Source: an uncultured Alphaproteobacteria bacterium
GTDB taxonomy: Bacteria > Pseudomonadota > Alphaproteobacteria > Rs-D84
Reading direction: 5' to 3'
DNA: 59,856 nt
Assembly (NCBI GenBank): GCA_904502095.1
Contig: CAJGDG010000005.1
Location: 1-59,856, forward strand
Shown one piece after another: positions 1 through 7,234 of the stretch. Position numbers and translations under genes: made by a program. The notes under the pieces were generated by a model, which searched no databases, was not told the DNA's origin, and saw only the letters and a list, made by a program, of their open reading frames with translations. How positions within the stretch are numbered: the stretch's first letter is position 1; the number at the start of each line of letters is the position of its first letter.

Positions 1-283
1 CACCTGGGCGATTTGCATAACGTTTACCCAACACATCGAACAACTTTTTAACAGTTGCATCAGACGCATTACCCAATTCAGCCGCAGTCAAACGACGATT
101 GGCAACAGTATCAACCTTGGCGCGAGTAATCAGTTTTTCAACAACACTGCGCAAATCTTTTGCCTTTGGCAAAGTAGTTTTAATCTGTTCTTTTTCAATC
201 AAGTTTTTTGCCAGACCGATAAACAAGGCCTTGCGTGCATTAGTATCGCGATTAAAAGTGCGACCTGCTTTCATATGTCTCAT
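1..283 (-). CDS. rplQ: 50S ribosomal protein L17, 3' part cut by window edge
   Basis: Large-subunit ribosomal protein L17. The first 94 residues are visible and the end runs off the left edge. The start MRHMKAGRTFNRDTNARKAL is the family's conserved opening, followed by the usual helical stretch ending near LGKRYANRPG. An AGGAG ribosome binding site lies a few bases upstream of the ATG at 281-283. rpoA lies upstream on the same strand, the usual bacterial order, but the two are separated by 331 bases of structured non-coding sequence holding a promoter-like element, so L17 is probably transcribed at least partly on its own. Confidence 0.95.
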   Translation of the reverse strand, partial: MRHMKAGRTFNRDTNARKALFIGLAKNLIEKEQIKTTLPKAKDLRSVVEKLITRAKVDTVANRRLTAAELGNASDATVKKLFDVLGKRYANRPG

Positions 284-614
284 CGATTACTCCTTTTTGT
301 TTCTGCCCTGCCCCACTGGACGGGATTTTTTGAGACGCCATAACCCGAAAGATTCAGTATTATGGGATTAAAATTCTGTACTATTTTATATAAATTTCTG
401 GCATTTGCAAGAAATTTATACACACCCCTTGCTATAGCACAAGAAATTAAAAAAGATGAGATTATTGGAAGCGTTTGACGGTTCCAACACTCTCTCCTAG
501 CAATTGCTAAGAAATTAAATTATGTGAGGTGATTGTTGGTGTTTCACAGTTCCGATATGTATTGGACATACACGAGGAATCTGTGAACGCCAACAGGCGC
601 CCACAGAATTTAAT
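284..614 (-). promoter_or_regulatory. Long structured leader between rpoA and rplQ
   Basis: This 331-base gap holds no credible gene but much dyad symmetry. Reading on the minus strand, a hairpin at 581-606 follows the rpoA stop: arms CTGTGGGCGCC and GGCGTTCACAG with a TGTT loop, two pairs being G-U. Its distal arm could instead pair with TTCACAG at 543-549. Further on come a palindrome TAGCAATTGCTA (498-509), a hairpin TTGGAA/TTCCAA with inner CGT/ACG (465-487), a palindrome TGCTATAGCA (430-439), and AAATTTCT/AGAAATTT (392-417). The three outer palindromes are each associated with an AAGAAATT motif. This looks like an rplQ leader; its function is inferred. Confidence 0.5.
383..410 (-). promoter_or_regulatory. 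Candidate rplQ promoter
   Basis: On the minus strand, TTGCAA (405-410) and TAAAAT (383-388) are 16 bases apart, a fair match to a vegetative -35/-10 pair. They lie about 100 bases upstream of the rplQ start and overlap the AAATTTCT/AGAAATTT inverted repeat. Confidence 0.4.
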
Positions 615-1643
615 TTATTTGTATGGGTCTTCGTATTTTTTTGCCAATTCCGCAATATTTTCTGGTGGCCAACCTGGTACTTCCATACCCAAGCCCAGAC
701 CCATAGCTTCCAGTTGAACTTTGATTTCGTTCAAAGATTTGCGGCCAAAGTTTGGTGTTTTCAACATATCTGCTTCGGTCTTTTGAACCAATTCGCCCAA
801 CCAGTTGATTTTGTCGTTCTTCAAGCAGTTGTTTGCACGAACAGACAATTCCAGTTCATCAACATGCTTTAACAATTTTGGATCAAATGGCAACGCATCT
901 TTTGCAGATTCTTCGTCAGACGCAACGCCGATTTGTGCAGGATCTTCAAAATTAATAAAGACAAGCAATTGGTCTGTCAAAATACGCGCGGCATATGCGA
1001 TTGCATCTTCTGGAGAAACAGAACCGTTTGTTTTAACAGTCATTTCCAATTTGTCATAGTCTGTTGACTGGCCAACACGTGTTTCAGAAACAGCAGTTGC
1101 CACATTCAAAATTGGTGAAAAGATAGAATCAACAGGCATTACACCCAATGGCAAACCATCTGCATGCTGGGACGCAGGAACATAACCACGACCAGTTGCC
1201 AATGTGATTTCCATATCCAGATTTGCGCCCTTGTCCAAAGTGCAGATTTCCGCATCTTTGTTCATAACTTCGACACCGCCTGATGTTTCAATCATACCTG
1301 CTGTGACGACAGCCGGACCTTTGACCTTTAAATAAGCTTTGTGTTGACCTTCGGTCAAAGCTTTAAAGTAAACGCCCTTTAAATTCAAAATAATATCTGT
1401 CACATCTTCGCGAACACCAGAAATGCTGGAAAATTCGTGTTGCACACCATCGATTTTGATGCAGATTGGTGCACAGCCCTGCAATGAAGACAACAGTACA
1501 CGGCGCAATGCGGTACCCAAAGTCAAACCAAAACCCTTTTCCAATGGTTCTGCGACAAGTGTTGCGATATTAGGATTATGTTCATCGACTTTTACAGTCA
1601 GTTTTTTAGGCTTAATCAAAGCCATCCAGTTTTTTTCAATCAT
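615..1643 (-). CDS. rpoA: DNA-directed RNA polymerase subunit alpha
   Basis: Alpha subunit of RNA polymerase, which dimerises to seed core assembly and contacts UP elements and activators. It is 342 residues, the usual length. The N-terminal assembly domain holds the conserved stretch GFGLTLGTALRRVLLSSLQG. A linker near residues 235-255 leads to the C-terminal DNA-binding domain with NFGRKSLNEIK. The start MIEKNWMALIKPKKL matches alphaproteobacterial homologues and has an AAAGGAAA ribosome binding site. In most bacteria rpoA follows rpsM-rpsK(-rpsD). Here its upstream neighbour is an unrelated exported protein more than 500 bases away, and it has its own promoter, so the alpha operon has been split. 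Confidence 0.98.
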   Translation of the reverse strand: MIEKNWMALIKPKKLTVKVDEHNPNIATLVAEPLEKGFGLTLGTALRRVLLSSLQGCAPICIKIDGVQHEFSSISGVREDVTDIILNLKGVYFKALTEGQHKAYLKVKGPAVVTAGMIETSGGVEVMNKDAEICTLDKGANLDMEITLATGRGYVPASQHADGLPLGVMPVDSIFSPILNVATAVSETRVGQSTDYDKLEMTVKTNGSVSPEDAIAYAARILTDQLLVFINFEDPAQIGVASDEESAKDALPFDPKLLKHVDELELSVRANNCLKNDKINWLGELVQKTEADMLKTPNFGRKSLNEIKVQLEAMGLGLGMEVPGWPPENIAELAKKYEDPYK

Positions 1644-1713
1644 AAAAGTTTCCTTTCAGCTTAGTTTATTATTTTCGCTAATGGATTTGCATACACATCT
1701 GTACGCAGGCGTA

Positions 1714-1742
1714 ATTTTATATGACCGCGCAACAAAAGTCAA
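1714..1742 (-). promoter_or_regulatory. rpoA promoter
   Basis: On the minus strand, TTGACT (1737-1742) and TAAAAT (1714-1719) are separated by 17 bases, a near-consensus vegetative promoter about 70 bases before the rpoA start. No ribosomal protein gene lies upstream, so this is probably the main rpoA promoter. Confidence 0.6.
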
Positions 1743-1775
1743 GGATTTTAGCGAAGAAACTGTCATTTTTGCCCC

Positions 1776-1827
1776 CCTGCCTGCACTATGAAGCCTTGGC
1801 GAAGCAGTTCATTCACGCATAGGCAGG
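1776..1827. repeat. Imperfect palindromic element upstream of rpoA
   Basis: The arms around CCTGCCTGCACTATGAA (1776-1792) and the partly complementary stretch at 1808-1827 flank a core containing GCCTTGGCGAAGC. It resembles the short dispersed palindromes common in host-associated alphaproteobacteria. Whether it recurs in this genome cannot be told from one window. Confidence 0.45.
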
Positions 1828-1870
1828 AACAAGGTCTTAGGAATTAAAAAATTTTTTTGTAAAAAAAATT

Positions 1871-2132
1871 GTCATTCCACGGCTTGACCGTGGAACCTAG
1901 GTCCATATTCGCAACGCGAACACAAATTTGCATAAACAACCTGGGTCCTGTGGTCAAGCCACAGGATGACAAATATGAAAGGGATTTAAAAACTCTGTCA
2001 TTCCACGGGTGCCCTGTGGAACCTAGGTGAATAATTCTTATTTGCATAATTACCTGGGTCCTGTGGTCAAGCCACAGGATGACAAATTGATTGAAATATT
2101 ACCTGGATATGAAAGTCCAGCCACAGGATGAC
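1871..2132. repeat. Cluster of five REP-like palindromes in alternating orientation
   Basis: There are five related 32-base units at 1871-1902, 1939-1970, 1997-2028, 2052-2083 and 2101-2132. Each is a hairpin such as CCTGTGG-TCAAG-CCACAGG bracketed by GTCAT and an ACCTAGGT/ACCTGGGT edge. Units 1 and 3 face one way and units 2, 4 and 5 the other, so 1+2 and 3+4 form larger inverted pairs with about 25-36 bases between. The arms differ between the two orientations (CCACGG/CCGTGG against CCTGTGG/CCACAGG), meaning pairing within units is conserved while sequence drifts. From memory, the form resembles palindromes abundant in Rickettsia and Wolbachia. No coding sequence is supported here. Confidence 0.75.
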
Positions 2133-2162
2133 AGCAGGAGCCCAAAGAGCGGAAACAAAAAA

Positions 2163-2186
2163 CAGCGGAAAACCGCTGCTTTTTTA
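2163..2186. terminator. Bidirectional terminator-like hairpin
   Basis: The stem CAGCGG-AAAA-CCGCTG (2163-2178) is followed by a T-run on both strands. It lies just downstream of the minus-strand exported protein ending at 2210. Confidence 0.7.
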
Positions 2187-2209
2187 TTAATGTTCATTTA
2201 AAGAACGTT

Positions 2210-3445
2210 TTATTTTTTCCCCTTGGTACATTTTATATAGTCGTCCTTGGAGTCTTTTAACCAACACTGTTGATCCAAATCATCTTTTTTACTGGCATCT
2301 GGCCCATAAACCATATCGTTACGACCGAATGATGACGCTTCAACACATTCGCCATCTTTAATATATTGACCAATTTCACAAGTAGTGCAAACGCCTCTTT
2401 TGTTTTGACCTGACCTAATATCAGAATCGCATGCATCACACGTAAAGCCGCCAGTTTTTGGAAATGCTTTGGTTTCATCTTTACATTTATATACGTACTT
2501 TCCATTACATGCCGACCAGTTATCCGTGCTCACAACCTGTGCCAAAGTATGAATATCCGGATTATAAGAAGCGCGTGGTCGTTCAGAACACAGAGATTCT
2601 AACTTACAAACAGCAGCGTCGTCCACATGTTCGACTTTTTCCCCATTTTTCTTCCAACCATCGGGGTAAAGTGTTTTTTCGTTTGTATTTATCCAGTGGA
2701 ACACAGGCCACGCATCTTTCTTTATATAAGTTATATTTCGCACAGTCCCAGCACGAATTACCAGCGTCCCGGCGTTAATTTCTTTATCATCAATTTCCGA
2801 TATAGCTAAAACAACATGATGCTCTTGATCCTTTCGCCCAATCATTTGATTAAACGCGCGTTGTCCATCATCCTTCTTTTTACAACTATGCATAAAATCA
2901 TAAAAAACACTTACTTCACTATTTGCAACACCTGACAAATAATTCGGTGTCGAATAGTGTTCTTTTTTAATAGGGTAACGTAATTCCGCTTCTTCTATAA
3001 ATGTTATATTGTCATTACATTCAGCCGGATCAGTAGTTGACGAACATCCTTCCCCGAAAGAACCACTTACGCACGCAGTAAAACATTTAAAAGGAACAGC
3101 CTTTCTATAGCGAATATAAGGACTGCCGTCATAATAATTCTTATACCCCTGTACCCAAAAAGGACAAAATCTAGCACCTTTTGCATATATATCCGTTGCG
3201 ATATAGAACAAAACCCCGCTCTGTTTTTCTGCATAATACTCCTTGGTCTGTTTCCAGGTTGAATCTTCCATACGGTCATCTCCAAAATCAGTCGTTCCTT
3301 GACATGCCCATGAATCTGTCTTCAGTTGAGATATACCCCATGCAGTACGCAGTTTCTCATCTTTTCCCTGAGTCTTGACTGCTACAGCATTTTGCATAAC
3401 GCAAAGACAAAAAAAACACACTATAAAAACTCTTTTCACTAACAT
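2210..3445 (-). CDS. Exported cysteine-rich protein of unknown function
   Basis: The protein is 411 residues and not recognised. It starts MLVKRVFIVCFFCLCVMQNA and has a clear Sec signal peptide, probably cleaved after AVA near residue 23. The mature part has many cysteines. The last quarter holds spaced pairs, CDACDSD then CTTCEIGQYIKDGECV, like the C-x-x-C-x-x-G-x-Y modules of the giant surface protein at the other end of this window. It lies 18 bases downstream of another exported protein and probably shares its transcript; a terminator hairpin follows. Disulfide-bonded surface or periplasmic location is inferred. Confidence 0.8.
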   Translation of the reverse strand: MLVKRVFIVCFFCLCVMQNAVAVKTQGKDEKLRTAWGISQLKTDSWACQGTTDFGDDRMEDSTWKQTKEYYAEKQSGVLFYIATDIYAKGARFCPFWVQGYKNYYDGSPYIRYRKAVPFKCFTACVSGSFGEGCSSTTDPAECNDNITFIEEAELRYPIKKEHYSTPNYLSGVANSEVSVFYDFMHSCKKKDDGQRAFNQMIGRKDQEHHVVLAISEIDDKEINAGTLVIRAGTVRNITYIKKDAWPVFHWINTNEKTLYPDGWKKNGEKVEHVDDAAVCKLESLCSERPRASYNPDIHTLAQVVSTDNWSACNGKYVYKCKDETKAFPKTGGFTCDACDSDIRSGQNKRGVCTTCEIGQYIKDGECVEASSFGRNDMVYGPDASKKDDLDQQCWLKDSKDDYIKCTKGKK

Positions 3446-3463
3446 ACTATCAGCCTTCTTTTA

Positions 3464-5911
3464 TTATTCTTCTTCTTTGTAATAACAGGTATTATTTTCC
3501 CAATAACCTTCCAATACCTCACACTTTTCTTTGTACCATGCGTCACCAAACTTGCACTGATTCGTATTTGCATCATATACAGCATAAGTAACATCGTCTG
3601 GTTTTTCTTCTGCCATTAATTCACACTGCAATTTAATGGTATTTGCATAACATGCACCATACTCAACCAAGGTCTCCTGGTCAGCCTTCATCGCTGTATA
3701 AAAATCGTTCAGATAGTCATTGTCACTTACGCGCGAACTCAAATAACTTAAACTATTTTCTTCATCTGTCCCCGCTGCAAGCCAATAACCATCCAATTTG
3801 GTACATTCGGTATCAAAAATATAATCCAATTCACCCGCAATAGAATCCACCAATGCGTCTGCAGCATTAACCCCATCGCCATAAATGCTCATGGTTGGGT
3901 CATCAGTAAAATCAGGACAATACACCTTGTATCTGGAATCGATCGCTGCTTTCATATCTGTTCTTGACAAATTACGACATCCCCACGGAGATTTCTTGTC
4001 GGTTTCGCCCGATGCTGGCGCGCATAATTCATCGTTTACATATTTAGACAATGCTGCGGTACATGCCTCGCCAATTTTAGCCGCATCAACCGTATCAACA
4101 AATGCAATCAATGATTCTATACCACATTCCTTGGCATTATTAATATCAATTCTGTTGCCATTAAACTGACATTTTCCATTACCATACAACGCCGCACAGG
4201 CAGACACTTTTTCTGCACACATGGTGCGCGCCGCACTGACCGCGATTGCGCCTGTGACCTGGGCCTTGGTTGTGTCCGATTTTTTTAATTGACCGGTTTG
4301 CGAATCATAACATTCGCGCATAGTCGTGACACATTCAGACTTTACTTCTTCAATTGCCGCATCCTGGGCCTGGGCAATTTCAATCAGGGCAGTGCGTTTA
4401 TATTCATTCCAAACAATGTCCGCTTTGTCACGGCATGAATCCAACGCCTGTTCAGCATACATCTTCTTTGATTCCAACCCTGTATCAAACTTTTTATTGG
4501 CAGCCAAAACATCATACGAACCATCCAACACGATTTCGTCTGTCAATTCGTACAAATTCTTTGAATAAATCAACTGACCAGATGTTTGTTCCACATATCG
4601 ACCGGTAAAGTCCAAGCAACGCTTGTAATTTTCGCCACATGCCATATCCTGGCCCATTGCGTCTTTAACCTTGGTAATACATTCATTAACATCCTGGGAA
4701 TTGTGGGCACGATATTCTTCCAGACGCGCTTCGCGCAGATATTTTTCAGCCTGACGCACAGTGTCTTCGACCGCCTGTTTTTGGGAATCAATCTTTTTTT
4801 CATACAGATTACAATCCTGGGTAATCATAATGTTATATGCACTGGTCGCCATATTCAAAACAGCGTCACTTTGACATGAATCCTTGACAATTTCCAGGCA
4901 CTGTTTGTTCGAAGTATTATATAATTCAAGGCCTTCCATCTGGGACATATCGGTCGTGCCACGACCATTACCAGAATCAAACAAAGAATTTTCGCTGCCC
5001 CACAGGTTATCCATATCAAGGTCAAAACTGATATTCATTAATCCCGCAGGTTCATCTGCACCAGACGACGCTTTCTTTTTGCCCGATAATAAATCGCCGA
5101 TTTCGTTCAATATTGATTGTGCACCACTGACATCGTTTTTAATTGCCGCTTCACCAACTGTTGCGGTGTACATCGCATTAACTTCGGCAGCAGTTTTATC
5201 AACAGCGTTTAAATTATTGTCTTCGAACCGTTGCAATAAAACCTTAACCTGGTCCAGCATTTCTTCGGTTTCGCGGAATTCTGTAAATCTGGAACTGCAA
5301 TAACAACGACGGAATGTGTCGTTCGCATTTGCACAAAACTGATCCATACATGTGGCATACGAATCGCGACATTGGGAATAGCCGCCACCAATCTTGGAAA
5401 TATCATTAAACACAGCCGTCGCACGCGCAGTTGACGCCGCACGCGCCATACCCGCCATAGAAACAGTTGACGCCGCACTGCGCGCCTGTTTTGCGGCATT
5501 TACCTTTGCCCCGCTGCGCGCGACATTTGATTTTACCGGCATACCACTGCGTGCCACAGACGCACCAGACCGATTCGGATTAACAACATTTTTTATCGCG
5601 CTGCGAACATATGAAGTTTTTGCACCACCAGTCGCACTGCGCACAGTCGATGCATTTGCCGTACGCGCAGAAACCGTTCCGCCACGCGACGCAACCGCAG
5701 AAACACGGTCGTTTTGACCGTCACCACGGGATATAACCTTGGCATCAGTTCGTGGGGACGCAACCTTGGCAGTGATGGCACTGCGTGGATTTGGCGCCTG
5801 GTCCGCGGACGCAACACACACGCCCAGACACATAGTCAAGGCAGCAGAAATCTGATAAAAACTGTTAAATATTCCTTTCAATTTCGTTCTCTCTTTTATG
5901 CATTTTATCAT
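3464..5911 (-). CDS. Large exported protein with Arg-Ser-rich N-terminal region, unknown function
   Basis: The protein is 815 residues and not recognised. A hydrophobic segment ISAALTMCLGVCVASA near residues 20-36 is a signal peptide. Residues about 40-160 are low complexity and basic, with RS or ARSG/VRSA motifs recurring every 8-13 residues. From about residue 175 the protein becomes a cysteine-containing helical domain starting YSQCRDSYATCMDQFC, with predicted coiled coil and regularly spaced cysteines to the end. The annotated ATG has no clear ribosome binding site; a TTG at residue 11 (LKGIFNSF) would give a more compact signal peptide. It is followed by the 411-residue exported protein. 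Cell-surface or periplasmic location is inferred. Confidence 0.8.
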   Translation of the reverse strand: MIKCIKERTKLKGIFNSFYQISAALTMCLGVCVASADQAPNPRSAITAKVASPRTDAKVISRGDGQNDRVSAVASRGGTVSARTANASTVRSATGGAKTSYVRSAIKNVVNPNRSGASVARSGMPVKSNVARSGAKVNAAKQARSAASTVSMAGMARAASTARATAVFNDISKIGGGYSQCRDSYATCMDQFCANANDTFRRCYCSSRFTEFRETEEMLDQVKVLLQRFEDNNLNAVDKTAAEVNAMYTATVGEAAIKNDVSGAQSILNEIGDLLSGKKKASSGADEPAGLMNISFDLDMDNLWGSENSLFDSGNGRGTTDMSQMEGLELYNTSNKQCLEIVKDSCQSDAVLNMATSAYNIMITQDCNLYEKKIDSQKQAVEDTVRQAEKYLREARLEEYRAHNSQDVNECITKVKDAMGQDMACGENYKRCLDFTGRYVEQTSGQLIYSKNLYELTDEIVLDGSYDVLAANKKFDTGLESKKMYAEQALDSCRDKADIVWNEYKRTALIEIAQAQDAAIEEVKSECVTTMRECYDSQTGQLKKSDTTKAQVTGAIAVSAARTMCAEKVSACAALYGNGKCQFNGNRIDINNAKECGIESLIAFVDTVDAAKIGEACTAALSKYVNDELCAPASGETDKKSPWGCRNLSRTDMKAAIDSRYKVYCPDFTDDPTMSIYGDGVNAADALVDSIAGELDYIFDTECTKLDGYWLAAGTDEENSLSYLSSRVSDNDYLNDFYTAMKADQETLVEYGACYANTIKLQCELMAEEKPDDVTYAVYDANTNQCKFGDAWYKEKCEVLEGYWENNTCYYKEEE

Positions 5912-5934
5912 TTTTCGCCCATTTGAATCAACTG

Positions 5935-6333
5935 TTATTTTAAACCAACTTCTGCTGGCTTAACCAAATCCATATTTATTCCCCAAAAAATCGAATACAA
6001 ACCATAGCAAGAATCAAACATTTCATACGCCGTACTGCGCCGACCATCCGACAGTGCACGCATACCATCATCCATCAATCGCATAGATTTGCCCAGCAAA
6101 TCAACCGACATTTTCCAACGCAAATCATCCGTATCCAATATCCCACGCATCAAGTGCGTGCGAATATTGCCAACCATACTCTTTAACTCAGGAAAACCTG
6201 CTGATATATTTTCAATATGAATCAAATTCATCAGCGCAATTGTCAAATCTTGGTCAGACGACAAATCCAACGGATTAGCCTTTTTTGCATTGTCCGCCGA
6301 TTGTACAAGTCTTTTTACAGTCGCTGATTTCAT
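5935..6333 (-). CDS. Small helical protein of unknown function
   Basis: The protein is 132 residues with no signal peptide or transmembrane segment, and I do not recognise it. It appears almost entirely alpha-helical and amphipathic, with conserved-looking segments such as LIHIENISAGFPEL and the tail YEMFDSCYGLYSIFWGIN. It sits between rsmH (49 bases upstream) and the 815-residue exported protein (23 bases downstream) on the same strand. A cytoplasmic location is inferred from its composition. Confidence 0.65.
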   Translation of the reverse strand: MKSATVKRLVQSADNAKKANPLDLSSDQDLTIALMNLIHIENISAGFPELKSMVGNIRTHLMRGILDTDDLRWKMSVDLLGKSMRLMDDGMRALSDGRRSTAYEMFDSCYGLYSIFWGINMDLVKPAEVGLK

Positions 6334-6382
6334 TGTCTTTTCTTCCTTGTTATAGGATTTTATAAAAAAATCACTATTTCGG

Positions 6383-7234
6383 TCAACACGATTTTATAAC
6401 CCCACGCATATGCGCAGAACGCGCACGCGGATTGTGTTCCAACTCGCGCTGGGTTGGCACAGCAGGCTTAATTAATTCAAACGGGGCCGCCGCAACCGTT
6501 GGCAGCCGCGGATCACCCGGCGCAGTCGTCCACGCACGAAAAGTGTTTTTTACAATCCTGTCTTCCAACGAATGAAATGTCACACATACGCATTTGCCAC
6601 CAACATTTAACAACCCAGGCACCACAGATAACGCATGTTCCAATTCCCCCATTTCATCGTTAACCGCAATTCGCAACGCCTGGAACACAGGTGCAACATC
6701 ACGCGGATTATGCACCAAATCACGCAATTCAAATGTAGTCTGGGGCAGGGCATCTTTTATTGCGCGTGCCAAAACCGCCGCTTTCTTTACATCGCCATAG
6801 GTTCGCAAAACATCCGCCAATTCTGCCACCGACTTGGTCGCAATAAATTCAGCCGCCGTTTCACCGTTTGGTGACATACGCATATCCAGTGGCGCATCAA
6901 ATCGAAATGAAAAACCGCGTTCCGGCGTATCAATCTGCATCGAAGATATACCCAAATCAAAAACAACCGCATCCACAGTTTCATCTAAATCTGCCAACCC
7001 AGAAAAAGGCGATGCAATAAAACGAAAGCGTTGCCCAAAACTGTCCATCAATATATTTGCGTCTTCCAATACATTTGCATCCCTGTCAAACGCGATGACA
7101 TTTGCGCCGCGCGCCAAAAACGCACGTGAATAACCACCTGCACCAAATGTACAATCGACAATCGTTTTCCCCGATATGTCGCCCAACGCATCTAATACAG
7201 CATCTAATAATACAGGTATATGTTTTTCTGTCAT
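6383..7234 (-). CDS. rsmH: 16S rRNA (cytosine-1402 N4) methyltransferase RsmH
   Basis: RsmH (MraW) adds the N4-methyl group to C1402 in the 16S rRNA decoding centre using S-adenosylmethionine. The N-terminal HIPVLLDAVLDAL and the SAM-binding loop DCTFGAGGYSRAFL are diagnostic, as are CVTFHSLEDRIVK and the C-terminal NPRARSAHMRGV. It is 283 residues, slightly shorter than the usual 300-315. Its ATG overlaps the dnaE stop by one base (TAATG), so translation is probably coupled to dnaE. In most bacteria this gene opens the mra/dcw division cluster; here it is detached from mraZ, ftsL and ftsI. Confidence 0.95.
   Translation of the reverse strand: MTEKHIPVLLDAVLDALGDISGKTIVDCTFGAGGYSRAFLARGANVIAFDRDANVLEDANILMDSFGQRFRFIASPFSGLADLDETVDAVVFDLGISSMQIDTPERGFSFRFDAPLDMRMSPNGETAAEFIATKSVAELADVLRTYGDVKKAAVLARAIKDALPQTTFELRDLVHNPRDVAPVFQALRIAVNDEMGELEHALSVVPGLLNVGGKCVCVTFHSLEDRIVKNTFRAWTTAPGDPRLPTVAAAPFELIKPAVPTQRELEHNPRARSAHMRGVIKSC

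Noticed and set aside
1844..2047. Short minus-strand open frame over the palindrome cluster
   Set aside because: Its sequence is two copies of a non-coding palindrome, so the repeated peptide has no meaning as a gene.
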